DNA of 64,000 nucleotides. It comes from Kingdonia uniflora. Taxonomy: Eukaryota > Streptophyta > Magnoliopsida > Ranunculales > Circaeasteraceae. The position numbers were made by a program, and so were the translations under genes. The notes beneath the pieces are model-generated. The model was not told the DNA's origin and searched no databases. It saw only the letters and a program-made list of their open reading frames with translations. Of this stretch, positions 23,401-35,400 are shown one piece after another (within the stretch, counting starts at the first letter, position 1; every line of letters starts with the position of its first letter). The stretch covers positions 868,001-932,000 of the forward strand of contig JACGCM010002238.1 of assembly GCA_014058105.1 (NCBI GenBank), written 5' to 3'.

Positions 23401-26400
23401 CCGATACCAACTGTCACGGTCTAGCCGAGATTGCAAGCTATTTGTGCGGCGCTCGAGGTTATCCCCTCAAGTAAGCCATTTATCCGTCTATCGCAAACAA
23501 TCTATAAGGCAGCATTAAGGTAACAAGTAATAATCCAATGCACAGTAAAGACAACTTTTATTAGCTAACAACAACTGTACAATGTTTGGTTACAATGCTC
23601 GGGTATCAAATGATCTTCCTGGATATAATAGCCTGTAAGCAAATACACAAGTCCCAAAAGAAAACATGGAAATTGGAGACGAAATATACTGCACAAATGA
23701 AAATTTATACAATACTTTTTAATGTCCAAAAGACTCCAATTACAAAGACAAAACTCAAAAATATTCTACACAACTCGAGCCAATGACACGGTACTCGAGA
23801 TGTCACACAGGGACACATCTTTTTTATAGACTTTAGTTGCATATTCATTAATAGAAACTTAATGAAACGACACATAGTATAGCTTTTAGGGATTTTTTGA
23901 TCCATCTACTATGTCCATCAAGTCTGGTCACCAAGAGCATCTTGAACTCTGCACCTTATGTATGCCAGACTATTTTAAGCACTAATACATTTTGTTTGTA
24001 ATAATTTATTTTGCTTTTAATAATTAAATATATATAATAACCGACATGACATGTAAATAAAGTGAGTCAAAATCACTGTGGTTTTTTTCCCAATAATCTC
24101 ATTAATTCGGCACATTACGAATCTTTTTTCTTCTTTGAAATCAAGAGTACCTTGGAATCTGTGCATCCTCATTAGAAAGAGGAAGTATCTCCTCCAGCAG
24201 TTTGAACATATACACAGATTATCTACAGTAAGATATTTAAGCTAATATGCTTTTGAGCTACAATTAAGCTCATCAGAAAACACACACAACATCATTCCCA
24301 GTCATAAAAACACCTGCTTTGCGTACTTGTATTACTTTATATGCTTCGTAGATCTTGTTGATATTTTCTTTATCCCCAAAAATCAACTTTTCATTTACTT
24401 TAGTTTTAATTTAATTAGCTTGTTTGTTTGAAAGGAGATTGTTAAAAACAATGGGCGGAAGCGATTAATCAACACTATATTCAAAACTATCTCTTTTATT
24501 AATTCTCTCTACTACTACAAGATCTCTCTAACCCGACTAGGGCTTCTCCTTTTCTTTCAAAACTCAACACTAACTATCTAACCCTAGGATTCTCCTAGAT
24601 ATAGGAGATCCTCACCTCTCTTTACACTCCCACAAAAAAGGCAACTAACTAGAATAATCCTAATTTAAAGGATTACCTAAAATAAAATAACTAATAAAAG
24701 AAAATAATTAGAAATCGCTCATGAAAGACGTGTGCCAAGGTCGTGGTCGTGACGACCCACGGCCTATCAACTTTCCTCCTCTTAGAAGAATTCGACCACG
24801 AATTCAAGTTGGAGGAAGGTCTGCCACTGCAATTTCCGCGTCACCATAGTCATCGCTCAACAGTTGTTCAAATGTCTCATCTATCTAATCATGTAGCCGT
24901 TGTGACACGAGCTTTATTGGTTTTCGCAGGTTAAGACACTCGCGCTTCATATGCCCTGTTTTCCCGTAGTTATAGCAAATAGTCGTGCTAGTTGTACCCA
25001 TTAGTTTAACCACTCCTGTTGGGGCTGTTGTTGTCGTAGACGTCATAACTGTGGAAGGTGTTGTAAAAGACGAATATCCCGAATGTTTTAATTTAACTTC
25101 AACCCGACGAGCCATCTTAACTATCTCTGAAAGCGATTGCGGTGAGAACAAAACCATCTCATCTTGAATCCGTTTTGTAATCCCCAAACGAATATGACTA
25201 ACCCGCTGCGCTTTGGACTCCAACAATACAACCCATGAAGATAACAGGTAAAAATCGCTGGTGTAGTCATCCACGGTTCCTAGCATGTCGCAAAGTTTGG
25301 AGTTTAGCAAAACTCTCCTCTTCGTAAGTACTTGGTATAAAACGAGTCATCACCTCCCCTCGCATAACCTCCCAATCGGTAACATAATTATCACCCCCGG
25401 ATACCAGCAACTGCTGCACACTTTCCCACCAATTTAATGCATACCCTATTAATTGTGTCTCAACCAAGCTTACTGCCCTTTGTCCAATGCATTTCTTGAA
25501 CGCTAGCATTTTGTCAACCCTGTTTAACCAATCAATAAAACTATCCACATCCGATTTCCCATCAAAATTAGATAAGTTAATTTTAGCGTCAGAATTCAAA
25601 TTTTGGAATGCTAAAATAATTGCATTCGCTACCTGATTTTCCTGGTTACCCTGGTATTTATACCCCTGTGTGCCATACTGCGGCTGTTGTCCATATCGAG
25701 TACTCCCTATCCCGGAACATGCTTGAAACCCATCGTTTCTACTTCGTGACCCAAAGTTACTTGGAAGAACTTTGCGACTTTGCCCTCTCCTGTCGTGGAA
25801 ACCATACCTGTCCACGTGCTAAAATAATTGTATTCGCTACCTGATTTTCCTGGTTACCCTGGTATCTGTATCCCTGTGTGCCATACTGCGGCTGTTGTCC
25901 ATATCGAGTACTCCCTATCCCTGGACATGCTTGAAACCCATCGTTTCTACTTCGTGACCCAAAGTTACTTGGAAGAACTTTGCGACTTTGCCCTCTCCTG
26001 TCGTGGAAACCATACCTGTTCACGTGCCCTCTCTGGTTAGAGTCATCCCAATACTTGTTCTCAGTTGTGGACCCATTTCCCGACGCCCACTGCCTCTGCT
26101 GACTACCATGTCCTGAATATTGTAGTCCTTAAGGAGGCGTAGGGGACCTCTGTGGTCGAGGGGGCACATAAGGTGGTGTCTCTGCCGACACTTGTCATCC
26201 TGAGGACTACCCGGTATTCTGCCAATCTCTGTTATGGGTTTCCACACATCCAGTACTACTTCTGCCAATCCCACCCGTGCTAAAATCGGATTGTCGTTGT
26301 TGTGGTAGTGGTCCTTATGGTCGCCCTGGAGCAAACGTCGTTGCCGCCGCAAAGAACTACCGATTAAAGCCTCTATAAGTAGGCCCAAAATATTGTGGCA

Positions 26401-29400
26401 TCCCACCTTGGTAGGCTGCAACTTTTGTCCGAACTTCCAATTTTTTTCGATTTTCGATTCGATTTTTCCAATTTTGGAACCCTATTTTTACATATAAAAA
26501 AGCCAAAGATTCACTATTTTCACAAATATCATCTAAAATTTCCGATTTTTCTGAATTTTTGATTAAAAATTCCGAATTTTTCGGATTTCCGATTATTCCG
26601 AAAAACTCGAATTTTTTAAATTCGGAATAATTTTTGGATTTCTGAAAAAAATCGGATCGGAGCAAATTTTACAGTTCCGAAAAAATTCAAAAAATCTCCG
26701 ACTGCCCTTATTTCCGATCCGATCCAAAAACAGGCCTACATCTTGGTCTTGTCGTGGTGATGCTTAGGTATGGGTATCCTCAATCGGTGTTGAATCTGGT
26801 GTTGTCGTTGGCGGCGTTGGCAGAGCTGGAGGTGTTGTCGGGGTTGTGGGTAATGGTTGAAATCGTTTCTCTGTTGTTGAAACCGCTGTAAATCACGCTT
26901 GAAACCGCGAATTTCTCCGACTCCGTTTTCATTTCTACGGCTCTCGGGAGTGCCGGTAATAATTACCTCTTTGGTCATCGAGAAACCCTTCCTCATCTCT
27001 CGAATTGGCAAATTTGTCTTCGCTTTCTACATCAACTTCCAACCCCCACCGAACTATTTGGTAAGATTGAGCCCTCGCCTTCAACTTCAAATCCGTTATT
27101 AGTTGTAGTTAGTACCCCCGAATTCCGTCCACGCCCAACAACCCTTAATGGTTAAGGATTAGTCGGGTTAACACCGCCTTTTCGCGCATCTCGTATAAAC
27201 CCATTATTCGAAACACCTCTTCTTCGGACAACTCCATTGCTAACGAAATCACCACTCTCCGTTTCTCGCTCACTATTCTCAAAATTGGACATAGGATTTC
27301 TTGTTGGAATTGACATAACCGCAATCATCATCGCCTCGATTTGTTTAGACATTAACTTTTTCGAAGCAGCAAGTTCTTTGTTGGATTCTCCATAAGTAAC
27401 GCGGTAGAATCTTCCACCGTCTTCAAGCGTTTGCCCTGAGTTGGTTGCTTTTTACCTTCTTTGGTGTCTTCTTCTCCATTGTAAAAAATTTCTCTGCAGA
27501 ATCGAATTAGCTCTGGTACCAAGTTGTTAAAAACTACGTGCAGAAGCGATTAATCAGCACTTATTTCAAAACGATCTCTTTCATTAATTTTCTCTACTAC
27601 TACAAAATCTGTCTAACCCGACTACAGCTTCTCCTTTTCTCTCAAAACTCAACACTAACTGTTTAACCCTAGGATTCTCCTAGATATACCTCTCTCTACA
27701 CTCCCCACAAAAAAGGCAACTAACTAGAGTAATCCTAATTCAGAGGATTACCTAGAATAAAAAAATAAACTAATTTGAGATCGGCCATGAAAGATGTGCA
27801 CCAAGGTCGTGGTCGTGGTCGTGACAACCCACAACCAATCAGAGATAGTAAGAGTTTTTGCTAGGATAATGATTTGGCGCCAGGCGAAGATGGAAATGGA
27901 ATGACCATCTTCAACAACAGCTTCTTATTATAGAATTTTCACAAATTTTTAGTTAAGAGATTCTCAACAGTTAACATATCATGCAGAAACGGAGTCCAAG
28001 CCAAACCAAAATAAATACAAAATCTGGATGTAGTTCCGACCCTCAAATGCATGAAGCTACTTAAAATAAATCATAAGGTTGAGACATGTTAAAAGAAAAA
28101 TCTAAATAAGAATGATGTCAATTTTCTGTGTTAGTCCATACCCATGTGTCCTCCCTATCATGGTTATGGAGGCAAGTTAAGAAAATACGGTTGGTGATGA
28201 AACTCCTACTCCACCCTGTGTTGAGCAGACATATAATTGGTAATTCCAAGACACCCCATTTCATCCGATACTATGAAGGAAGTTGACAGTTTAATTTACA
28301 TGCTACAATCAAATGTACTTGCAGAAAATCCTAACTAAGCAAAAATCCTACATACCATCTCTACGCGGCTACGCTTAAAATCCAGTATTACAGTCTACCC
28401 ATGACTAGAACTCTCATCCTTTTGGATTTCCACCCTCCCACCTTCTTCCCATACTTCACAACTATGACCTAACGCCGTGAATTGCACAACTTTTCCAGCC
28501 TCCATGCCACTTTCCACTTAGTGTACCTTAGGGCTCCCCCTTTTTTCACAGCTTCCTGAAAGATATACTCCTTGCTAATTTAGAAAACATACTTGGTCCT
28601 GTTAAACAGGGTGGTACACCAAACCGATACCCATGTCATGCCACAAAAAAGTATCCGTCAGCCTCTCCCTTTTTTCCCAGCTTCCTGAAAGATATACTCC
28701 TTGCTAATTTAGAAAACACACTCGGCCCTGTCAAACACGGCAGTACACCAAACCGATGCCCATGTCATGTCACAGAAAAGTATCCGTTGGCCTCTCAACG
28801 TAAGACTGAAGTTCATCGAGATGGTTCGTGTCCTACATACATTGTATGAGTATCTAAGGTTCCATTTTAATTCTTATTCTTCAATTAATTCAGTTGTGGA
28901 ACTCTAAGAGAAAACCTAACTTCTATAAAGAGAATAATACTTGTGAATTACCCCCATTTTTGCAATGTTAGTGGTCAGATAATTGATAATCTTTTCCACA
29001 TTATCCCATTGCAAGGATGGCATGTAGATATTATTTATTTACTACTTTTATGAAGATACCTGGCCTGCCAGGAAGCTTTTGAGTAAATCGAAGAGTTGTC
29101 CTTTGGTTACGAGCCTTCGAGGGGAATCCTTTTATGAAGGTTGCTTAAGTATGTGATGTGACTGGCAGGGGCATCTGGCTGGAGACACCTTAGAGAGTTT
29201 TCACAACAGTGGAGAATGACTTGTTGAAGTCTCTGCAAAGATTGTTGGGGGTCAAGGAATAGTCATTTCATAGGGAGATATCTTCTTCGAGTTCATAGGG
29301 ATCCGTTACCCAGATACAATAAAATTATGGCGAGAGAGAGAGAGAGTATATTCCTCTTGGAACTGAGTTTTCTAAGGCCCCTTTAGCTATTTTTAATTTA

Positions 29401-32400
29401 CAGTCATGTGATAGTTAAGTTTCTTTAGCTTCTCCTTTTGCACTAGATAGCGCTTCATAACAGTCTTATTTCTTCTATTTTTTAATAAATGAAGAGCTTT
29501 TATTAGTCAAAAATGCCTTACAGCCACAAGAGGAAGAAGTAGTAAAACATATGTACAGAATGGATGCCTAACATGTGACCTTCAAGGGATGAAATGTAGT
29601 GCAAGTGCAGAAAATAAAGCCAGCCTCTGCACTCCTAAGATACACAATGTATCCCGAATATACATAGCCCAAAGGACCCACCAGAGTATCTATCATAACA
29701 TATGAGTCTTCTATACTTGTGTACCTCCCCCATTTATCTTGCGATCACAAAGCCAATTTTTAACCAATCATACCTCTACATTTATCAAAACCAAAAAAAG
29801 TGAGCATAGATTGCTTTTATCAGAAGAGGGGGGGAAAGTTACAAGAAAAATCATGCAAACCTGACGAAGATTAATGAGATGCTCAAAAGCATCTTTGATT
29901 GTGATGGAAAACACCTCATTCCTAGAGAAGCTTTCTTCCCATATTGTATCAAGGGAGGCTTTAAATACCAGAATAGAGGACACTAAATCCTTATCTTTCT
30001 CTTCATCCATGACCATTCCCTGTCCAGTACCACGGATGTATGAGCTAAGGGCCTGTCGTAGTGATTCAAAGGCATTAACCCTTGAAAAGAGCACATACAT
30101 TCTGCGCAGGTCCTCAATACGATTTCCATCCATAAGCATTGTAAAGCCCTGTTCAAAGCAGAAAATAGCAGTTTACCAATAGTAAAAAAGTTGAAGGATT
30201 CAATACTGAACAGATAACACTGACATGAATAGGAAAAGTGGGAAGGTGGTCCATACCTTATCGAGGATTGCAGAAGTATGACGTTCAAGAAGTTGTCTTT
30301 CAGCAGTTGCTACTAGTGGCTTTCTTGTACTTTCATCCAGATATAGGAAGCATCTCTCGTTTTCTCCATGCAATCGTAACTGCAACATGCATTAGTTTCT
30401 TTTTCAGTAAGGTACGAAATCAGAATCATAAAAATATAAGATTCAGAAAATACAGATCGTCATCAAAACGCTGAGAAAGATGTTCATATAAAAAAGAATC
30501 AAGTTCAATAGATAAAATTATAAACACAACCTAAACAGAAAGATAATAAATGCAATAAAAGCACCTCCACGTGTTTCAAATACTCCGGAACATCTGATTG
30601 CTGCATGTACTTCACACCTTCAGAAGCATAAAACTCAGAAGTGAACTCGAGAAATGGCTTCTCAAAGCTTTCTGAATAAATTCCTAATGCAGTAAACATC
30701 TTCAAAAGATGTTTAAGGAGTGTCTTGTCAATAGCTTCACCCAATCTACACAAGAAAAAATATAAAAGTATTGTATGTTATTAGATCTCTCAAAGAAAAA
30801 AGACTGTCTCAACAACAATAACAACAAAAAGATAAAGGACCTGGCAGTTGTTGGTACTCAAACCATCAATCACTGATTAAATGAGTAGAGTTACATGATA
30901 TCTTACTTTTCTTGCTTAATAGATATCTCCAGTGGCAACGAAAGACAAATGTGGGAGTGGTATTAAAATAGAGATGGCAGAATAACCGTTTATATAAGAT
31001 TGAGTTTCCAGGAGATTATTTACAGAACTTTGGTTGTTTCGGGTCCAGGTTGATATTTTCGTGTATGTGCCCTGTTGAATTGACTCTTTTTTAGCAATTC
31101 TGCATCTGGGTTGACTTTGTTCCAGTTTGAAAATCATTATTGGCTACATACTGAACAGTCTGAAAATTTTGAATGTGAAAAGCTTTCAAAATGTAAGAGA
31201 ATGGTACTTAAGATCAGCACATGAAGGCAAGGGGCATAAGTACCACTTTGTAAAGTAGGATATGGCTGGCATGCCTAAAAAGGAAGGAGACCCGGGAATG
31301 AGCAGGTAAGGCCTTGAGAGGTAAGTTCATGAAAGTGCCAAATCCCAATCACATGATAATGTTACCAAAACTGTTACTTCAATTTGCACTAATCACGAAG
31401 CCACTGTTTATATAATGCCCCGCTTGTATTGTTTATTGTGTTAAAGGGGATTGAGCTGGTTTTAGGTATTTAGACATCCTATTATTTCTAAAAAACATTA
31501 GATTAAGCTTTCTGGTTGTACAAGAAACCTTTGTGCCTAAATCTCCAACTCCACAAGTTGTTTTTACTGTTATGAGTTTGTTTTATTCTTCTTGATGATA
31601 GTCTTCTTCACTATATAACCTACATCCTCACCCTCCAATTAAACCGGGTTGGGGATTTTAAACACGTTTTACACTTGGGTCCTGGCAATTAAGATGCTTT
31701 TAATTGTCTCATACTCGGATGAATCTTCATAAATCCTGCCCTAACCCTCCTACCAATTTGAAAATGTCCTTGATCTATTGATGTAGAAGAAAGCACCCGT
31801 TCTCAACTCAACAACTCCCTAAGATGAATCTCCATCTTTCTTCTCCAAACTCAAAACATGGCATCTCCACCATCCATGACCACATTGTCAGATAGACATA
31901 TCCTTCACCATATTCAGTTTCTCTACAAGGAATAGATCATCCACACACTAGTATTCGTCATCTATAGTTTAGCATAACTGCTTAGGAATTTCCATGTCTC
32001 TCAAGCCTTCGGCAATCAAATTCCTTTGATACATATCAGAAACTTCAAATCCATTTTCCTTACCTCTCGATCTTAGTTGCCACCATTTTTTCGAAAGGAG
32101 CTTTTCTTGTTCGTGTTTAAACAGACTTCTAGCCTCTATTCTGTGAGCGATCATTCTCCTTCATCCACTTTTGATGAAGAGGAGGGATCGGTTGACTCCC
32201 CATGCTTGACTCCCCAAAAGACTCCCCTCATCAACAGCTGGATTTTGTTAATCTACGGTTATCATTGTTGCTGACTAGGCATGTGAGAAATTAATTCATC
32301 ATCTCTGCCTTTTCAATTTCTCACCCATAATTCTCTCATCTCTCTCATATTCTCTTCGTTCTCTTTCCTCATTAAAACACTGAAATTTTGGGAGGTCCAT

Positions 32401-35400
32401 CCCCGAAGCATTTTACCAGATTTAAGTTTTTGACGAATTAAACTTATTACCAGCAAATACAATCCAATAATGTGATTCATCAATGGAAATTATGAAATTC
32501 AGATATTAAAAAATCATGACTTTTAATAGATGCTTCCAAGTCAGAGAAGTGATGACCGTAGATTTACAGTATCTAACGATTGATGAGGGGAGTCTTTTGG
32601 GGAGTCAACTGATCCCTCCTCTTTGATGAATACAGAAAAAAGAAAAAAATTATTGGTCAAAAGAGAACATACAAGGAAAACAAAGCAAGAGAAGAGAGAA
32701 AAAGAAAGAAAGATGCCCACACCTTCAACAAATCAACCTAACACAATTTTCATCCAACAGGTAACAACAATGTCTAAGAAAACTACCCTCATTTCTACCA
32801 AGAAGCTAAATTATTCTCTGGAAACAAATATAAATCAGTAAAGGACTTTTTCATCCCTTCAAACCTCCTTTGATTTATAACCAGAGGCCTAAAGAACCAC
32901 AAAGGAAGCGATCTCAACACAACTTCGGTTACCTAAACAAGGGGCTTAATCCTATGCCAAAAATTATCTCTCGGTCAACTGAGGGGGTTCCGACACATGA
33001 CTTGTTTCAGAAAAGAAAATTGGAACCACCCAAGATTGACCTAAAACCAATGAATAAATAAGTCAATAGATTCACCATCCATTTTAGGAAACTGGAACCC
33101 AAACAAGGTTGGCCACAGACAGAGGAATAATGAAATCAATAAATTCACTATCCACCTAGCACATAGAACAAAAACTGATGATAATGAACTTAAGGGGGTA
33201 CCAAACAATTGATATTTTCTTCTCCTAGCCAGGCATATAACTCTTTCTTCCTCAACATCATTCTTCCAAAAACAACTGTCATCCAACTTCAATTCCTTTT
33301 GTTTTCATTTTGACCAATGAGAAGAATCTGACATTCATCACACCACTGATGATGGCGTAAATTGTATAGTATCACTGATGCATTCAAACGCCCGGCACTA
33401 GACTTCCTTGGAGAACCCATTACAGCAGCTCCCATCATTTTCTGTTCCTTCACCGCTGCCTCTCTTGTGCTTGATTTTGATAACTACTCTAAGAGTTTTT
33501 ATTAATATATGATCTCTTAACCGGGTGATCTTTGTTTAACTGTTTCTTGTAATATGATATCTTTAGCTGCGGAAGATTACAAGCAAATTGAAGGAAACCT
33601 TCATATAGAGATTTTTGCCCTATAATCCAGTCAATAACATATCACTTACCACCTTTAGTATCACAAGGCTGTCATACCAAAGCCATAAAAAGTACCTATC
33701 CTGAAAAAACACAAGAAAGTTGAGACTCTCGGATATTGATGTGTAGCTACAGATTACATCAGCATGCCGTGGCGTGTGCTTAACCTGACTCTGCATGTAA
33801 AGTATGGTGGAAAAATTAGAACCCACGGGGGTTCATGCGGGTCTGCGCTAGTTGCTTCGGTTGGCGCTCGTTCTTTCTTGGAATCAACTACTTCTGGCCT
33901 ACTCCCCTACAGTCCAAAGTACAAAAGCAAATAAGGCCTATATGCCGTACCATCCTGGCCATCCTGCATTCCTTTCCCCCACACCCCCTTTCAGGTTGGG
34001 GCTTGGTCTGAGATCTGATGCCGTACACTTTGTAGTAATGTCCAGGAGTTCTTATAGCTCCTTAGAACAACACTTCATGTGCTGAACCGGACGGGCACAC
34101 GACCCGGCGGTTCAAAGCGCTAAGAGAGCCAAATGCTGACGCAGCAAATCGCTCCTTCTATAAACATTACCACTACAAAATCAAGATTTGACTGGTGAAT
34201 TTGTCTTCAGCTAGGTTTAGCAGGCGTGCACCGTTAGCCTTACGCACAGATTATCTTAGAGGTACCGTTCGCTTCGGGTCTGGAATTCTCCACCTCCCGA
34301 ACATACAAGTAAGACCACAAAGCCAGAAGGTCAATTCTTTCTGACTCCAGAGGTAACCTTTATGAGTTTTAACTCTAGAGCCTCGTCTAATAAAGAAGCT
34401 TCCCTTTTGTACCTTTTATCCACTAAGATTATCGTTTGTGATATAACGGCAAAGGGGAGAGTGAAAATATCCCCAAAATGATATTATCTTAGCTCGATAA
34501 CCTTTTTAACCAGCTCGAAGTTTTTCTATTTATGTTTAATTTCCTTTATGCGCCTTACTTATCTGTAAATAATCAGTGTCCTCAAAAACTGTATCTATAT
34601 CTCTCTCTTTGTCTCTGCTTTCTTACGTCGGAGACCTAAGCTACTAGAACCACTATAAAATATTTATTATCAACAGCTAAGTGACTTAGACCTCGGGAGA
34701 AGATAGCATTCCTATAATAGTTACACCACCTCAACTTTTTTTCATGTCATCCCAACTCTTACAGTTCCGTCAAAATGCCAAGTGCTTCATTTCTTCCATT
34801 CAGAAATAAGAAATGTCAATAAATTTATTTTGGTGAGTACCAAATTTTATAATTCTATATAAAAATGTTATTATATAGGTTTACTATTTGATTGTTTCAT
34901 TTTGTAGTGGAATTCATGCCATCTAGCTAGTCTTCCTATGCTTAACTTTTTTCAAGGACTTCTTGCATATTTAGATTATAATCCCAGTTGTCTTTTCCTC
35001 ACTTCATAAAATACCTTTTATTTATTTCTTTAATAATCAAAAGTAAAAAAAGGACCATTCTATAGAAGAATGCAGTGCCAGCTAGACTTGATTTCTGCAA
35101 AAAATTAATTTATTATGAATCAAAATTTATAAAAAAAAATTCAAGATTTTGGACTACCTTTCCCTTTCAATCAATCTTAGAAGACCTGTGACGGTTTTGT
35201 GCTTCACTTCTTCTAATAGAGAGAGATGTTTCCGGAATAACTGCAATCCCATGTCCCACAAAGAACACACAGTCGGTGCTTGTTTCACGTACGTTCTGTC
35301 AAGGACTAAGGCTATACCACGTATCATTAACATCTGATCACAAAGATCCTGCCAGCATTTCTCAACAAGAGACAGAAAGACGACCAAATCTGGACTCTGG

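Larger units (their letters stand above)
24880..27480 (-). pseudogene. Gag of the non-autonomous LTR element, broken
   Basis: On the minus strand the N-terminal part lies at 27480-26750 (MEKK start near 27478; MSKQIEAMM segment at 27352). It is followed, after a nested MITE and an internal duplication, by the retrotransposon gag domain at 25640-25270 ([20 protein letters not shown], then ALNWWESV and VMTRFIP), and by a CCHC zinc knuckle, [14 protein letters not shown], near 24975-24935. The gag domain packages the RNA, and the knuckle binds nucleic acid. Frameshifts and stops separate the pieces, so it no longer makes a full-length protein. Confidence 0.75.
24440..27841 (-). mobile_element. 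Gag-only LTR retrotransposon (TR-GAG-like), complete with 5-bp target duplication
   Basis: Two direct LTRs (24440-24769 and 27525-27841, roughly 85% alike) with TG...CA ends bound a 2.75-kb interior. GAGAT flanks both sides (24435-24439 and 27842-27846) as a 5-bp target duplication. On the minus strand a Met-tRNA type primer-binding site (TTGGTACCAGAGC, 27511-27523) follows the 5' LTR, and a purine tract precedes the 3' LTR at 24770-24783. The interior encodes only gag (see separate entry); no protease, reverse transcriptase, RNase H or integrase is found. This fits the published TR-GAG class of non-autonomous elements, which borrow pol proteins from relatives. It sits in CUL4 intron 6 in the same orientation as the gene. 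Confidence 0.85.

Noticed and set aside
24743..24934. Plus-strand small protein at the edge of the gag-only element
   Set aside because: The frame straddles LTR, purine tract and antisense gag; no domain.
34170..34200. CACTACAAAATCAAG as the missing CACTA terminus
   Set aside because: No subterminal repeats or target duplication accompany it, and it lies 29 kb from the other candidate end; likely chance.
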